Assembly: GCA_964390795.1 (NCBI GenBank)
Contig: CAYMLQ010000042.1
Coordinates: 1 to 25,822 of the forward strand
Direction: 5' to 3'
DNA length: 25,822 nucleotides
DNA from: CAYMLQ01 sp964390795
GTDB lineage: Bacteria > Verrucomicrobiota > Kiritimatiellia > RFP12 > UBA1067
The notes under the pieces: generated by a model
What the model saw: the letters and a program-made list of their open reading frames with translations, nothing else
The model's database searches: none
Told to the model about the DNA's origin: nothing
Part shown: piece by piece, positions 15,588 through 22,356 of the stretch
How positions within the stretch are numbered: the stretch's first letter is position 1
Layout: each line of letters begins with the position of its first letter
Program-made: the position numbers and the translations under genes

Positions 15588-16136
15588 ATGGCACAGCTCT
15601 CCACACCTTTCTGCCGGCAGCTCGCCCGTGCGCGGCGCGACAAGGGCATGACTCAAAGCGCGCTCGCTCAGGCGGTGGGCTGCAAGCAGTCAGCCATCAG
15701 CATGCTGGAGTCTGGCCAGCCTGAGAAGCTTTCGCAGGAGACGGTCGGGAAGATCGCGAAACTGCTGGGCGTCGCCCTCGACGCGCCATCCTCCCCTCTG
15801 ACCCCCGAGGCCCGAACCCTGAACCCTGAACGCGCGGCCCGCGGCTACTGTCCGAACGCGGTCTGCTACTCGAACGTGCCGTTTGCCGTGCAGGGCGAAA
15901 TCCTCTTCTGGCCGCGCCTGCAGACGCTCTCTGCCGGTGGCCACTGCGCCTTCTGCGGCGAGCTGCTGGAGCCGCGCTGCCCCCACTGCGGCGCGGCGGT
16001 GGCGGCCGACGGGGCCTGCTGCCCGGCGTGCGGCGGCGCGCGGGTCACCAACACGCTCAACCCCGACACCGATCCCGACGCCTGGGCGGCGCAGCGGCGC
16101 CGCGAGATCGCCGAATGGCGCACCCTTCTGACGTAA
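15588..16136 (+). CDS. HTH (XRE-type) protein with C-terminal zinc ribbons
   Basis: A 182-residue protein. Residues about 8-62 form an XRE/Cro-type helix-turn-helix (MTQSALAQAVGCKQSAISML is the recognition region). A linker with TLNPER, encoded by three 7-base repeats, leads to a Cys-rich part: CPNAVC (88-93), CAFC (120-123), CPHC (131-134) and CCPAC (144-148), which looks like a double zinc ribbon. I recognise no named family. It is probably a DNA-binding regulator and may bind the box cluster upstream. The ATG at 15588 starts the conserved region, though no Shine-Dalgarno is visible; the frame extends to 15513 without a better start. It ends one base before the ELM1-like gene, so the two are coupled. 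Confidence 0.75.
   Translation: MAQLSTPFCRQLARARRDKGMTQSALAQAVGCKQSAISMLESGQPEKLSQETVGKIAKLLGVALDAPSSPLTPEARTLNPERAARGYCPNAVCYSNVPFAVQGEILFWPRLQTLSAGGHCAFCGELLEPRCPHCGAAVAADGACCPACGGARVTNTLNPDTDPDAWAAQRRREIAEWRTLLT
15814..15834 (+). repeat. Short GAACCCT heptamer array in the HTH-protein linker
   Basis: Three units GAACCCT, GAACCCT, GAACGCG lie between the helix-turn-helix and zinc-ribbon coding parts and encode the TLNPER linker region. Confidence 0.6.
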
Positions 16137-16137
16137 C

Positions 16138-17073
16138 ATGAAAAAACTCCTGATCGTCACAGACGGCAAGGCAGGTCACGAGAACCAGTCGAAGGCGCTC
16201 TGCAGCGCGCTGGGCTATGACTTCGACTGTGTGTGGGTGCGTTACGCCACGCGCCTGCACAAGGCGCTCTCCTATGGCGCCGACCGCTTGGGCCTGCTGT
16301 CGGAGCGGCTGTTCGAGAGCGAGCCGACGGACGGCTACTATGCGGCGGTCGTCTGCACGGGCTCAACCGCGTTCTACCCCGGCAAGGTCCTGGCGCGGCG
16401 GCGCGGCATCCCGGTTGCGGCCATCCTCTTCCCCGGCGGGTACCGGCTGGATTTCGACTGCATCCTCGCGCCGGGGTTCGACCTGCCCCCGCGCCAGCCG
16501 AACATCCTCCGCGTGCCGGTGAACCTGACCTCCACGAGCGCCGCCTTCTACGAGGCGGGCGTGGCCGCTTTCCGCGAACGCCACACGCCGCGAGGGCCGG
16601 CGGTCGCGGCGATCATCGGCGGGCCGAACGCGATCGCCACGCTGACACCCGACGCGCTGCGGCGCGACTTGGACCGCCTCTTCGCGGCGACGGACGGCCG
16701 CGAGCGCTGGGTCACCACCTCGCGCCGCACGCCGCCGGACGTCGAGGCGCTCATCGACGGCTACCCGTTCGACTACAAGCTGATTTACAGCCGCGACACG
16801 TTCAACCCCATTCCTGCCTTCGTTTCACTCTGCGAGACGCTGTTCGTCACCGCCGACTCCACCGGCATGATCAGCGAGGCAGTCACGCGCGGCACGGCGG
16901 GCGTCGAGATCCTGATGAACCTCACCTCCCCTTCATCCAAGTTCGCGCGCTTCATCAGCGACCTCGAAAGCGAGGGCGCCGCACACGTGTTCGACGGCAC
17001 GCTGGGCCGCGCCTGCCGCAAGATCGACCTCGCGCCCGCCTTCGAGCAGGCGCGTCAGTTGCTGAAGCTGTGA
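16138..17073 (+). CDS. ELM1-family (DUF1022) glycosyltransferase-fold protein
   Basis: A 311-residue protein of the family annotated as mitochondrial fission ELM1-like after its plant member. Bacterial members have a GT-B-like fold and often sit with lipid or cell-envelope genes. Features seen are the N-terminal LLIVTDGKAGHENQSKAL, GSTAFYPGKVLARRRGIP, the central IGGPNA, the TTSRRTP motif and DSTGMISEAV near residues 240-250, all typical of the family. The reaction is not established. The ATG is one base after the stop of the HTH gene with no separate ribosome binding site, implying translational coupling. Length is normal and there are no frameshifts. Confidence 0.85.
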   Translation: MKKLLIVTDGKAGHENQSKALCSALGYDFDCVWVRYATRLHKALSYGADRLGLLSERLFESEPTDGYYAAVVCTGSTAFYPGKVLARRRGIPVAAILFPGGYRLDFDCILAPGFDLPPRQPNILRVPVNLTSTSAAFYEAGVAAFRERHTPRGPAVAAIIGGPNAIATLTPDALRRDLDRLFAATDGRERWVTTSRRTPPDVEALIDGYPFDYKLIYSRDTFNPIPAFVSLCETLFVTADSTGMISEAVTRGTAGVEILMNLTSPSSKFARFISDLESEGAAHVFDGTLGRACRKIDLAPAFEQARQLLKL

Positions 17074-17152
17074 GGCTGTTTGCTCTTGCCAAACCACCTC
17101 TTAAGGCTTAAGGTTCGACCATCAGCTAGGAGCCTGTGAGAAGGAGCACGCC

Positions 17153-17524
17153 GTGACAAACAGCTTGGAAGATTATCTCGAAACCATTTTTCTGTTGGCG
17201 CAGGCGAACGGCCGCACCCGCGTGCGCGACGTGGCGGCGGCGCTGCATGTCAAGATGCCTTCGGTCATCAAGGCGATTTTGGAGCTGAAGAAGCTCGGCT
17301 TCGTGGTGCAGGAGCCGTACGGCGCGGTCGAGCTGACCGAGGCGGGCCAGGCGGCGGCCGGCCAGATCCTCGGCCGCCATACGCTGCTCAAGGAGTTCTT
17401 GTGCCTGCTCAAAGTCGACGACGAGACGGCCGAGAAAGACGCCTGCACGATGGAGCACATCCTCAGCGCGGAAACCCTCGCCCGCATCGCGGACTTCGTC
17501 AAGTCACGCACCAGGAAGAAATAG
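17153..17524 (+). CDS. DtxR/MntR-type metal-dependent repressor, short form
   Basis: A 123-residue regulator containing only the winged-helix domain (about 1-65) and metal-binding/dimerisation helices, without the SH3 domain, as in MntR. The N-terminal EDYLETIFLL gives Asp7 and Glu10, matching the MntR metal site. The GRHTLLKEFL helix and the CTMEH motif supply His, Cys, Glu and His ligands. The Cys resembles DtxR, while one usual acidic position in the HxxLEE helix is Lys, so metal choice is unclear. The GTG start at 17153 has GAAGGAG a few bases upstream. A heptamer pair begins at its stop codon. It might control the metal efflux operon 3 kb away, but nothing in the sequence shows that. Confidence 0.85.
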   Translation: MTNSLEDYLETIFLLAQANGRTRVRDVAAALHVKMPSVIKAILELKKLGFVVQEPYGAVELTEAGQAAAGQILGRHTLLKEFLCLLKVDDETAEKDACTMEHILSAETLARIADFVKSRTRKK

Positions 17525-17537
17525 GGTTCGGGGTTCA
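17524..17537 (+). repeat. Two-unit heptamer repeat at the stop codon of the DtxR-like gene
   Basis: GGGTTCG GGGTTCA begins with the last base of the TAG stop; its complement is the same GAACCCC-type unit found at 15814 and 18379. Confidence 0.5.
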
Positions 17538-17542
17538 GCCCG

Positions 17543-17647
17543 ATTGACGTATATGCTTTTTCCTGTCTTTGCCGCTCATCTGCGTCAGTCAGTTGACTTC
17601 CCCATGTTACTGCCAAGCGACTTATGCCGATTTTATTGACGCATATG
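17543..17647 (+). repeat. Direct repeat ATTGACGYATATG in the intergenic region
   Basis: ATTGACGTATATG (17543-17555) recurs as ATTGACGCATATG (17635-17647), 92 bases apart, upstream of the hypothetical gene at 17707. A partial inverted copy (ATATGCGT) follows near 17674. These may be binding sites for an unknown regulator. I could not read a convincing sigma-70 promoter here. Confidence 0.5.
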
Positions 17648-17706
17648 GCAGGTCGGAGGGTGCCTTCTCATAATATGCGTGACGCTCAATATCAGGTTAG
17701 CAAGAA

Positions 17707-18180
17707 ATGAAAAAGTCCCTACCATTATTACTCGCCTTTGTCGCAGGAACCGCGGTTTTGCTCGTCTTTCAGACCATGAGCAAATTCCTTGGTGAGTGGC
17801 GGACTATTCAGGTTCTCCAAACTACAGACCGGAAACATACCGCCGAATTGAACCGTCTTTACGGATATATCGACGTGAACTACAAAATTACAGTCGACGG
17901 AACTAAAGTCTATTGGTCGCCAGACTTTGCCCCCCGCAAGGATTGCGCCTTTCGCGAGTGGATTACCTGGGACGAGAAACAGAAGAACATCGTATTTATT
18001 GCAGCAAACCGAATTCTATTTGCATACAACTTGGACTCACAGGCTCCCGTGCCACAAACCGAATTATCATCTCTTGTGATCCCTTTTACTCCACTCCAAG
18101 AACTCGGATTTGAGGGTGAGTTTAAAGGGAAAGTGCTAACCATGCCGTCCAGCGAATCGAGCGAAACGCTCGATCGCTGA
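17707..18180 (+). CDS. Hypothetical membrane-anchored or exported protein
   Basis: A 157-residue protein I do not recognise. One N-terminal hydrophobic segment (LPLLLAFVAGTAVLLVF, about 5-21) without an obvious cleavage site suggests a single-pass anchor, with the rest outside the cytoplasm. The soluble part is strand-rich, with aromatic patches (YGYIDVNYKITVDGTKVYW, EWITWDEKQKN) and a Ser-rich tail. It has visibly lower GC and different codon use than its neighbours, which suggests recent acquisition. There is no strong Shine-Dalgarno, only a weak purine run (AGCAAGAA). The frame is clean and followed by two hairpins rather than a canonical terminator. Confidence 0.6.
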   Translation: MKKSLPLLLAFVAGTAVLLVFQTMSKFLGEWRTIQVLQTTDRKHTAELNRLYGYIDVNYKITVDGTKVYWSPDFAPRKDCAFREWITWDEKQKNIVFIAANRILFAYNLDSQAPVPQTELSSLVIPFTPLQELGFEGEFKGKVLTMPSSESSETLDR

Positions 18181-18203
18181 CGGCCGACGCAACCATCCAG
18201 TAA

Positions 18204-18235
18204 CCGATTCCACACTTCCAGAAGTGTGGAATCGG
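18204..18235. repeat. Perfect 15-base inverted repeat (TTCCACACTTC hairpin, copy 1)
   Basis: CCGATTCCACACTTC, two bases, then its exact complement. There is no T-tract on either side, so it is not a standard terminator. It begins about 24 bases after the stop of the hypothetical gene. A diverged copy lies 90 bases downstream. Confidence 0.75.
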
Positions 18236-18294
18236 ATAGAAAGCCGTATTGGCTAGTGAATGAGGAATGAGCGAATGCGGCGGTACAGTCTTCA

Positions 18295-18320
18295 TTTCCA
18301 CACTTCGAGAGGTGTGAAAA
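18295..18320. repeat. Imperfect copy of the TTCCACACTTC hairpin (copy 2)
   Basis: TTTCCACACTTC GA GAGGTGTGAAAA pairs at 10 of 12 positions and shares the left arm TTCCACACTTC with the hairpin at 18204. Two related palindromes in one 320-base intergenic region suggest a small dispersed element. Confidence 0.65.
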
Positions 18321-18378
18321 TATATGAGCGACTCAACGGTTCAGCTTCGGATGTGCGAACGCCTCTCTCCCAGCCGCA

Positions 18379-18399
18379 GAACCCCGAACCCTGACACCT
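18379..18399 (+). repeat. Three-unit GAACCCC/GAACCCT heptamer array, intergenic
   Basis: GAACCCC, GAACCCT, GACACCT in the same 7-base register and orientation as the array at 15814. Confidence 0.5.
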
Positions 18400-18451
18400 T
18401 CGTTGTGCCTTACGACCTTGTAACAGTGAGAATAAGTACGTTGTTGCACCC

Positions 18452-18486
18452 ACCCTCGCCCTCTGGGAGAGGGCCGGGGTGAGGGT
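18452..18486. repeat. GC-rich hairpin of the CCCTC...GAGGG type
   Basis: GCCCTCT GGG AGAGGGC (18458-18474) is flanked by ACCCTC and GAGGGT. From memory, similar CCCTCACCCCGGCCCTCTCCC-type sequences are scattered between genes in many bacteria. It lies just beyond the stop of the DUF1015 gene and could protect or end its transcript, but there is no T-tract. The 18181-18503 interval holds only this, the two TTCCACACTTC hairpins and the short heptamer array. Confidence 0.6.
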
Positions 18487-18503
18487 TGCGGTCTCCGCCC
18501 GCA

Positions 18504-19724
18504 TTAGTCCAGCGTATGCACCAGCAGGCCCGAGCGCAGCTTGGGCTCGAACCAGGTGCTCTTGGGCGGCATGATCTGCCCCGCGTCCGCGATGTCCATC
18601 ATCTGCGCGACCGTGGTCGGAAACATCGAGAAGGCCACGGCGTCGCGCCCGCTGTCCACGCGTTTGGACAGCTCGCCCGTGCCGCGGATGCCGCCGACAA
18701 AGGAGATGCGCGTGTTGGTGCGCGGGTCGGCGATGCCCAGCACCGGCGCCAGCAGCCAGTCCTGCAGCACGCTCACGTCGAGACGCCCCACCGGGTCGGC
18801 CGCGAACTCGTCCCACGTCAGCTTGTACCAGGCCTTGCCGAGGTACATGCGCACCTCGCGCGGTCCGGCCGGCTCCGCGCCGTCGGCGGGTTCGGTCTTG
18901 AAAATCGTCCCCACCTTGGCTAGAAACGCGGCGGGCTCCAGCCCGTTGAGGTCGGCGACGCAGCGGTTGTAGGGCAGGATGCGCAGCTGCGTGGCCGGGA
19001 AGAGCACGGTCAGGAACCAGTTGTACTCCTCGCCGCCGGTGTGGGCCGGGTTGGCGGCGCGGCGCTGCTGGCCGGAACGGAACGCGGCCGCGGCGCGGTG
19101 GTGTCCGTCCGCCACGTAGGCCAGCGGCACCCGGCGGAAGGCCTCGACCCACTCCGCATTCGCCCCTTCCACGCGCCAGACGGTATGGCGTATGCCGTCG
19201 GCGGCGGTGAAATCGTAGGGCGGCGCGCCCGTCTGGACCGCCGCCACCAGCGCGTCCAGCGCCGCGGTGTCGCGATAGGTCAGAAAAACCGGCCCCGAGT
19301 TGGCGTTCAGCTCCATGCAGTGGCGCGTGCGGTCGTCCTCTTTGTCCTTGCGGGTCTTCTCGTGCTTGCGGATGATGTCTTGGGCGTAGTCCTCGATGTG
19401 GCAGCACGCCACCACGCCGGTCTGGCTGTGGCCGCCCATGATCTGCCGGTAGACGTAGAGGCGCTCGCCGTCCTCGCGCAGGAGCACGCCGCGCGCCTGT
19501 AGCTCTTTGAAGGCGCGGACGCCCTGCGCGTAAACCGCGTCGTCGTGGATATCCACGCTGTCGGGCAGGTCGATCTCGGGGCGCGAGACGTGCAGAAAAC
19601 TGTCGGGGTTGCCAGCGGCCAGAACGCGCGCCTCGGCGGTGTCGACCACATCATACGGCACGGCGGCCAGAACGGCCGCCTTCTCGGGAACAGGCCGCAG
19701 CGCGGCAAAGGGTTTGATCAGCAT
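18504..19724 (-). CDS. DUF1015 family protein
   Basis: A 406-residue cytoplasmic protein of the DUF1015 family, function not established here. Family hallmarks are an N-terminal KPFAALRPVPEKA...VPYDVV segment, the RKHEKTRKDKEDDR motif near residues 118-131, the NANSGPVFLTY strand and an invariant-looking ADGHHRAAAAF motif near 208-218, followed by the EEYNWFLTVLFP region and a C-terminal QIMPPKSTWFEPKLRSGL. It has no signal peptide or membrane helix. The ATG at 19724 has AAGGAG nine bases upstream. A terminator-like hairpin with its T-tract ends about 22 bases before this start, so transcription either begins in between or passes through the hairpin. Confidence 0.9.
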   Translation of the reverse strand: MLIKPFAALRPVPEKAAVLAAVPYDVVDTAEARVLAAGNPDSFLHVSRPEIDLPDSVDIHDDAVYAQGVRAFKELQARGVLLREDGERLYVYRQIMGGHSQTGVVACCHIEDYAQDIIRKHEKTRKDKEDDRTRHCMELNANSGPVFLTYRDTAALDALVAAVQTGAPPYDFTAADGIRHTVWRVEGANAEWVEAFRRVPLAYVADGHHRAAAAFRSGQQRRAANPAHTGGEEYNWFLTVLFPATQLRILPYNRCVADLNGLEPAAFLAKVGTIFKTEPADGAEPAGPREVRMYLGKAWYKLTWDEFAADPVGRLDVSVLQDWLLAPVLGIADPRTNTRISFVGGIRGTGELSKRVDSGRDAVAFSMFPTTVAQMMDIADAGQIMPPKSTWFEPKLRSGLLVHTLD

Positions 19725-19746
19725 GAGTCACTTCTCCTTGCGAAAG

Positions 19747-19788
19747 AAAAAACGCAAAGGCGGCTTGTCCAAGCCACGCTTTGCGTTT
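19747..19788 (-). terminator. Rho-independent terminator (or attenuator) between the GLVN-repeat gene and the DUF1015 gene
   Basis: On the minus strand an AAACGCAAAG...GGCTTG arm pairs with CAAGCC...CTTTGCGTTT around a two-base loop, with one small internal loop, and is followed by six T. It lies 22 bases after the GLVN-repeat gene stop and just ahead of the DUF1015 ribosome binding site. Confidence 0.85.
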
Positions 19789-19810
19789 CAAGTCATCCGG
19801 TTGAACGGGA

Positions 19811-20323
19811 TCAGAAGCCGACGTTGAGCAGCGGGCAGAAGGGCACGCGGCTGTCGCGAATGATGTTGATCAGGCCGATCTGATACCCGTGCATGCCTTC
19901 CGCGCGGTTCACGAGGCCGACCTGAAAGCCTTCGGCGAGGTCGGCCAGGTTCACGAGGCCGACCTGAAAACCGTAAATGGTCTGCGACTCGTTCCAGAGG
20001 CCCGTCTGAATGCCCAGCACGTTACAGTAACCGGCGGAGTTGTAGCAGCCGACCTGCCAGCCCGCCAGCGTGTCGGTCACGTCGTTGCGCCACAGGTTGA
20101 GCTGCAGCCCGTTGAAATACTGCGAGCGGCCGATCAGGCCGAGGTCAATGCCCGTCACCTGCTGGCAACGTCCGGAGGGCAGGTTGAGGCGCAGCCCCAC
20201 CACATCCACATCTTCCGTATCGTTGAACGCGAACCAGACCGGCCAACGCACCTTCTCCGCAGCGCTGGCGCTGAAAACGACCAAACCAGCCAAAACCAGA
20301 CCGAACATCATTTTCTTCATCAT
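19811..20323 (-). CDS. Exported GLVN-repeat protein (LA_2272-like surface repeat family)
   Basis: A 170-residue protein with a Sec signal peptide (MMKKMMFGLVLAGLVVFSASA, cut before AEKV). The mature part is built of about 14-residue beta-strand-like repeats: GFQVGLVNLADLAE, GFQVGLVNRAEGMH, GYQIGLINIIRDSR, with earlier looser copies (GLQLNLWRN, GWQVGCYNSA, GIQTGLWNES). The same GxQxGLVN pattern defines the LA_2272-type surface repeat proteins of spirochaetes, Bacteroidota and PVC bacteria. Their role is unknown, with an outer-membrane or surface location assumed. A GAGG-rich leader precedes tandem ATGs at 20323 and 20320. The gene is divergent from the Mla operon. Confidence 0.75.
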   Translation of the reverse strand: MMKKMMFGLVLAGLVVFSASAAEKVRWPVWFAFNDTEDVDVVGLRLNLPSGRCQQVTGIDLGLIGRSQYFNGLQLNLWRNDVTDTLAGWQVGCYNSAGYCNVLGIQTGLWNESQTIYGFQVGLVNLADLAEGFQVGLVNRAEGMHGYQIGLINIIRDSRVPFCPLLNVGF

Positions 20324-20348
20324 ACCCTCGCCTCGATTTTGTCAGGGT

Positions 20349-20365
20349 TTCAACACCCTGTTGAA
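20349..20365. promoter_or_regulatory. 17-base palindrome between divergent genes
   Basis: TTCAACA CCC TGTTGAA, perfect seven-base arms, sits 26 bases upstream of the GLVN-repeat gene and 145 bases upstream of the MlaE start. It has the shape of an operator. A second overlapping inverted repeat, CAGGGT/ACCCTG (20343-20360), shares the site. A TACTAT that could be a plus-strand -10 box follows at 20392, without a good -35. Confidence 0.4.
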
Positions 20366-20509
20366 CGCAGGTGTTAACCGTGATGAGTGTGTACTATAGC
20401 GAATCTGGCGATGGAGCGCAAACAAGAGAATTCACCTTTTTCAAAAAATATGGCGCCCGGCCTCCGTTTTGCGTTTCTGTCCCCCCGCTCTCTTGCTAAA
20501 CTTCCCAAC

Positions 20510-21598
20510 ATGACCGTCACTCTTCCCGAAACCTGCTCGGCCGACAGCATCTCGCCGCTCTGGCGGGAGACCCTGCCAGACGTCTCGCGTTTGGGCGGTG
20601 GCGACGCGCTGACGCTCGACGCGGACGGCGTGAAGCGCTGTGACGGCGCAGGCGAGGCGCTGATCCTCGAGCTTTACCGCCGCGCGGCCCGGCAGGGTTT
20701 CTCGGTCACCTGCCGCGACGCGGGGCGCATCGTGGAGCGCACGCTGGGGCTGTTCGACGTCGCCGAGTTCTCCGAAGACCCCGCCACGGTCAACCCCCGG
20801 CGCAACACGCACACGACCGTCCAGGTCGGTCAGGCCGCCGTGAGGACCTACGAAGACGTCTGCGGGCAGCTGGCGTTTCTCGGCGAGACGGCCGCCTCCG
20901 GACTCTCGCTGCTGTTCCGGCCCGGACGCCTGCGCCTGCGCGACACGATGCTGCACTTCGAGCGGGCCGGCATCGACGCGCTGCCCATCACCCTCCTGAT
21001 CGGCTTTCTGATGGGCCTCATTCTCGCCTTCCTCTCCGCAGCCTCGCTGCGGCAGTTCGGCGTGGAGGTCTACGTCGCGAACCTGATCGCCATCGGCCTG
21101 TTCCGCGAACTCGGCCCGCTCATGACCGCCATCGTGCTGGCGGGCCGCACCGGCTCCGCCTTCGCCGCCGAGCTCGGCACCATGAAAGTGAATGAGGAAA
21201 TCGACGCGCTCATCACCTTCGGTCTGCCCCCCGTGGTCTTCCTGGCCCTCCCGCGGGTCATCGCCGCCACGCTGGTCATGCCGCTCCTCAGCATCTTCGC
21301 GGTGCTCTCAGGCCTGCTCGGCGGCCTGGTCGTGCTCACCGGCATGAACGTCCCCGCCGTGACCTATTGGAACCACGTGATCGACTCCGCCTCGCTGGAC
21401 AACATCCTGATGGGGCTTTCTAAAGCCGCGGTCTTCGGCCTGCTCGTGGGCCTCGTCGGCTGCGCCCACGGGCTGCAAACCGGGCGCACGGCCGACGCCG
21501 TGGGACGCGCCGCGACCGCCGCCGTCGTGGGCAGCCTGATCCTCATCACCCTGTTCGACGGCCTCTTCGCCGTCCTGTTCTATATTCTCGGACTGTGA
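20510..21598 (+). CDS. mlaE: MlaE-type ABC permease with N-terminal STAS-like domain
   Basis: A 362-residue permease of an MCE/Mla lipid transporter. Residues about 1-100 are a soluble STAS-like domain (LTLDADGVKRCDGAGEALILEL, then VERTLGLFDVAEF), here fused to the permease; in E. coli that role belongs to the separate protein MlaB. The MlaE permease follows, with GIDALPITLLIGFLMGLILA, the conserved FRELGPLMTAIVLAGRTGSAFAAELGTM block, EIDAL and FGLPPVVFLALPR. The start is set at the ATG at 20510 where the domain begins. The frame extends to 20387, but no start there has a ribosome binding site, and none is obvious at 20510 either. The stop overlaps a GTG and lies two bases before the mlaF ATG. 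First gene of the operon. Confidence 0.9.
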   Translation: MTVTLPETCSADSISPLWRETLPDVSRLGGGDALTLDADGVKRCDGAGEALILELYRRAARQGFSVTCRDAGRIVERTLGLFDVAEFSEDPATVNPRRNTHTTVQVGQAAVRTYEDVCGQLAFLGETAASGLSLLFRPGRLRLRDTMLHFERAGIDALPITLLIGFLMGLILAFLSAASLRQFGVEVYVANLIAIGLFRELGPLMTAIVLAGRTGSAFAAELGTMKVNEEIDALITFGLPPVVFLALPRVIAATLVMPLLSIFAVLSGLLGGLVVLTGMNVPAVTYWNHVIDSASLDNILMGLSKAAVFGLLVGLVGCAHGLQTGRTADAVGRAATAAVVGSLILITLFDGLFAVLFYILGL

Positions 21599-21600
21599 CC

Positions 21601-22356
21601 ATGTCAGAAGAAACCGTCATCGAGGTCGCCCAGGTCGACGCCGGCTACGACGGAGTGCCGGTGCTCGCGAACCTTTCCTTCACCGTGCGCCGCGGCGAAA
21701 TCTTCGTGATCCTCGGCGGCTCGGGCTGCGGCAAGAGCACGCTGCTGAAGCACCTGATCGGACTCAACCCGCCGCTGCGCGGCCAGATCCGACTCATGGG
21801 CGACAGCATCTCCGGCGGCTCCGAGGCTGAGCGCGAGCGCGCGATGCGCCGCTTCGGCGTCACCTACCAGAGCGGCGCGCTGTTCGGCTCCATGACGCTG
21901 CTCGAGAACGTCAGCCTGCCCCTGGAGGCGTTCACCGACCTGCCGCGCGGCGCGCGCAACCTGATGGCCGAGATGAAGCTCGACCTGGTCGGGCTCAAGC
22001 CCTTCGCCTCCTATTTCCCCGCCGACATCAGCGGCGGCATGAAGAAGCGGGCCGCCATCGCGCGCGCCCTTGCGCTGGATCCCTCCATCCTCTTCCTCGA
22101 CGAGCCCTCGGCCGGCCTTGACCCGGTCACCTCGGCCGAGCTGGACCGCCTGATCCTGCGGCTGCGCGACACGCAGGGCATCACCTTCGTCATCGTCACC
22201 CACGAGCTGGCCAGCATCTTCGCCGTGGCCGACCGCTGCATCATGCTCGACAAGCAGACCCGCGGTATCCTCGCGGAGGGCCGTCCCGCCGACCTGCGCG
22301 CCCAGCCTCCGAATGCGACGGTCCGCGCCTTTTTCAACAGGGAAACCTCCTCATGA
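21601..22356 (+). CDS. mlaF: MlaF-type ABC transporter ATPase
   Basis: A 251-residue ATPase that powers the Mla-type lipid transporter. Walker A GGSGCGKST (39-47), Q-loop YQSGALFGSMTLLENV, signature ISGGMKKRAAIARAL, Walker B ILFLDEPSAGLD and the switch His in VTHE are all intact. The YQSGALF sequence and GGMKKR signature are typical of MlaF/Ttg2A rather than other ABC ATPases. The frame could begin at a GTG at 21595 overlapping the MlaE stop; the ATG at 21601 matches the usual family start. It overlaps the next gene by ATGA. Confidence 0.94.
   Translation: MSEETVIEVAQVDAGYDGVPVLANLSFTVRRGEIFVILGGSGCGKSTLLKHLIGLNPPLRGQIRLMGDSISGGSEAERERAMRRFGVTYQSGALFGSMTLLENVSLPLEAFTDLPRGARNLMAEMKLDLVGLKPFASYFPADISGGMKKRAAIARALALDPSILFLDEPSAGLDPVTSAELDRLILRLRDTQGITFVIVTHELASIFAVADRCIMLDKQTRGILAEGRPADLRAQPPNATVRAFFNRETSS

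Noticed and set aside
17153..17524. DtxR-like protein as the known regulator of the metal efflux operon
   Set aside because: It lies 3 kb from the efflux operon's first gene, in a different transcription unit, and no shared binding site was visible; left as unproven.
18452..18486. GC-rich hairpin as a Rho-independent terminator of the DUF1015 gene
   Set aside because: No T-tract follows it on the minus strand; it looks more like a dispersed intergenic repeat.
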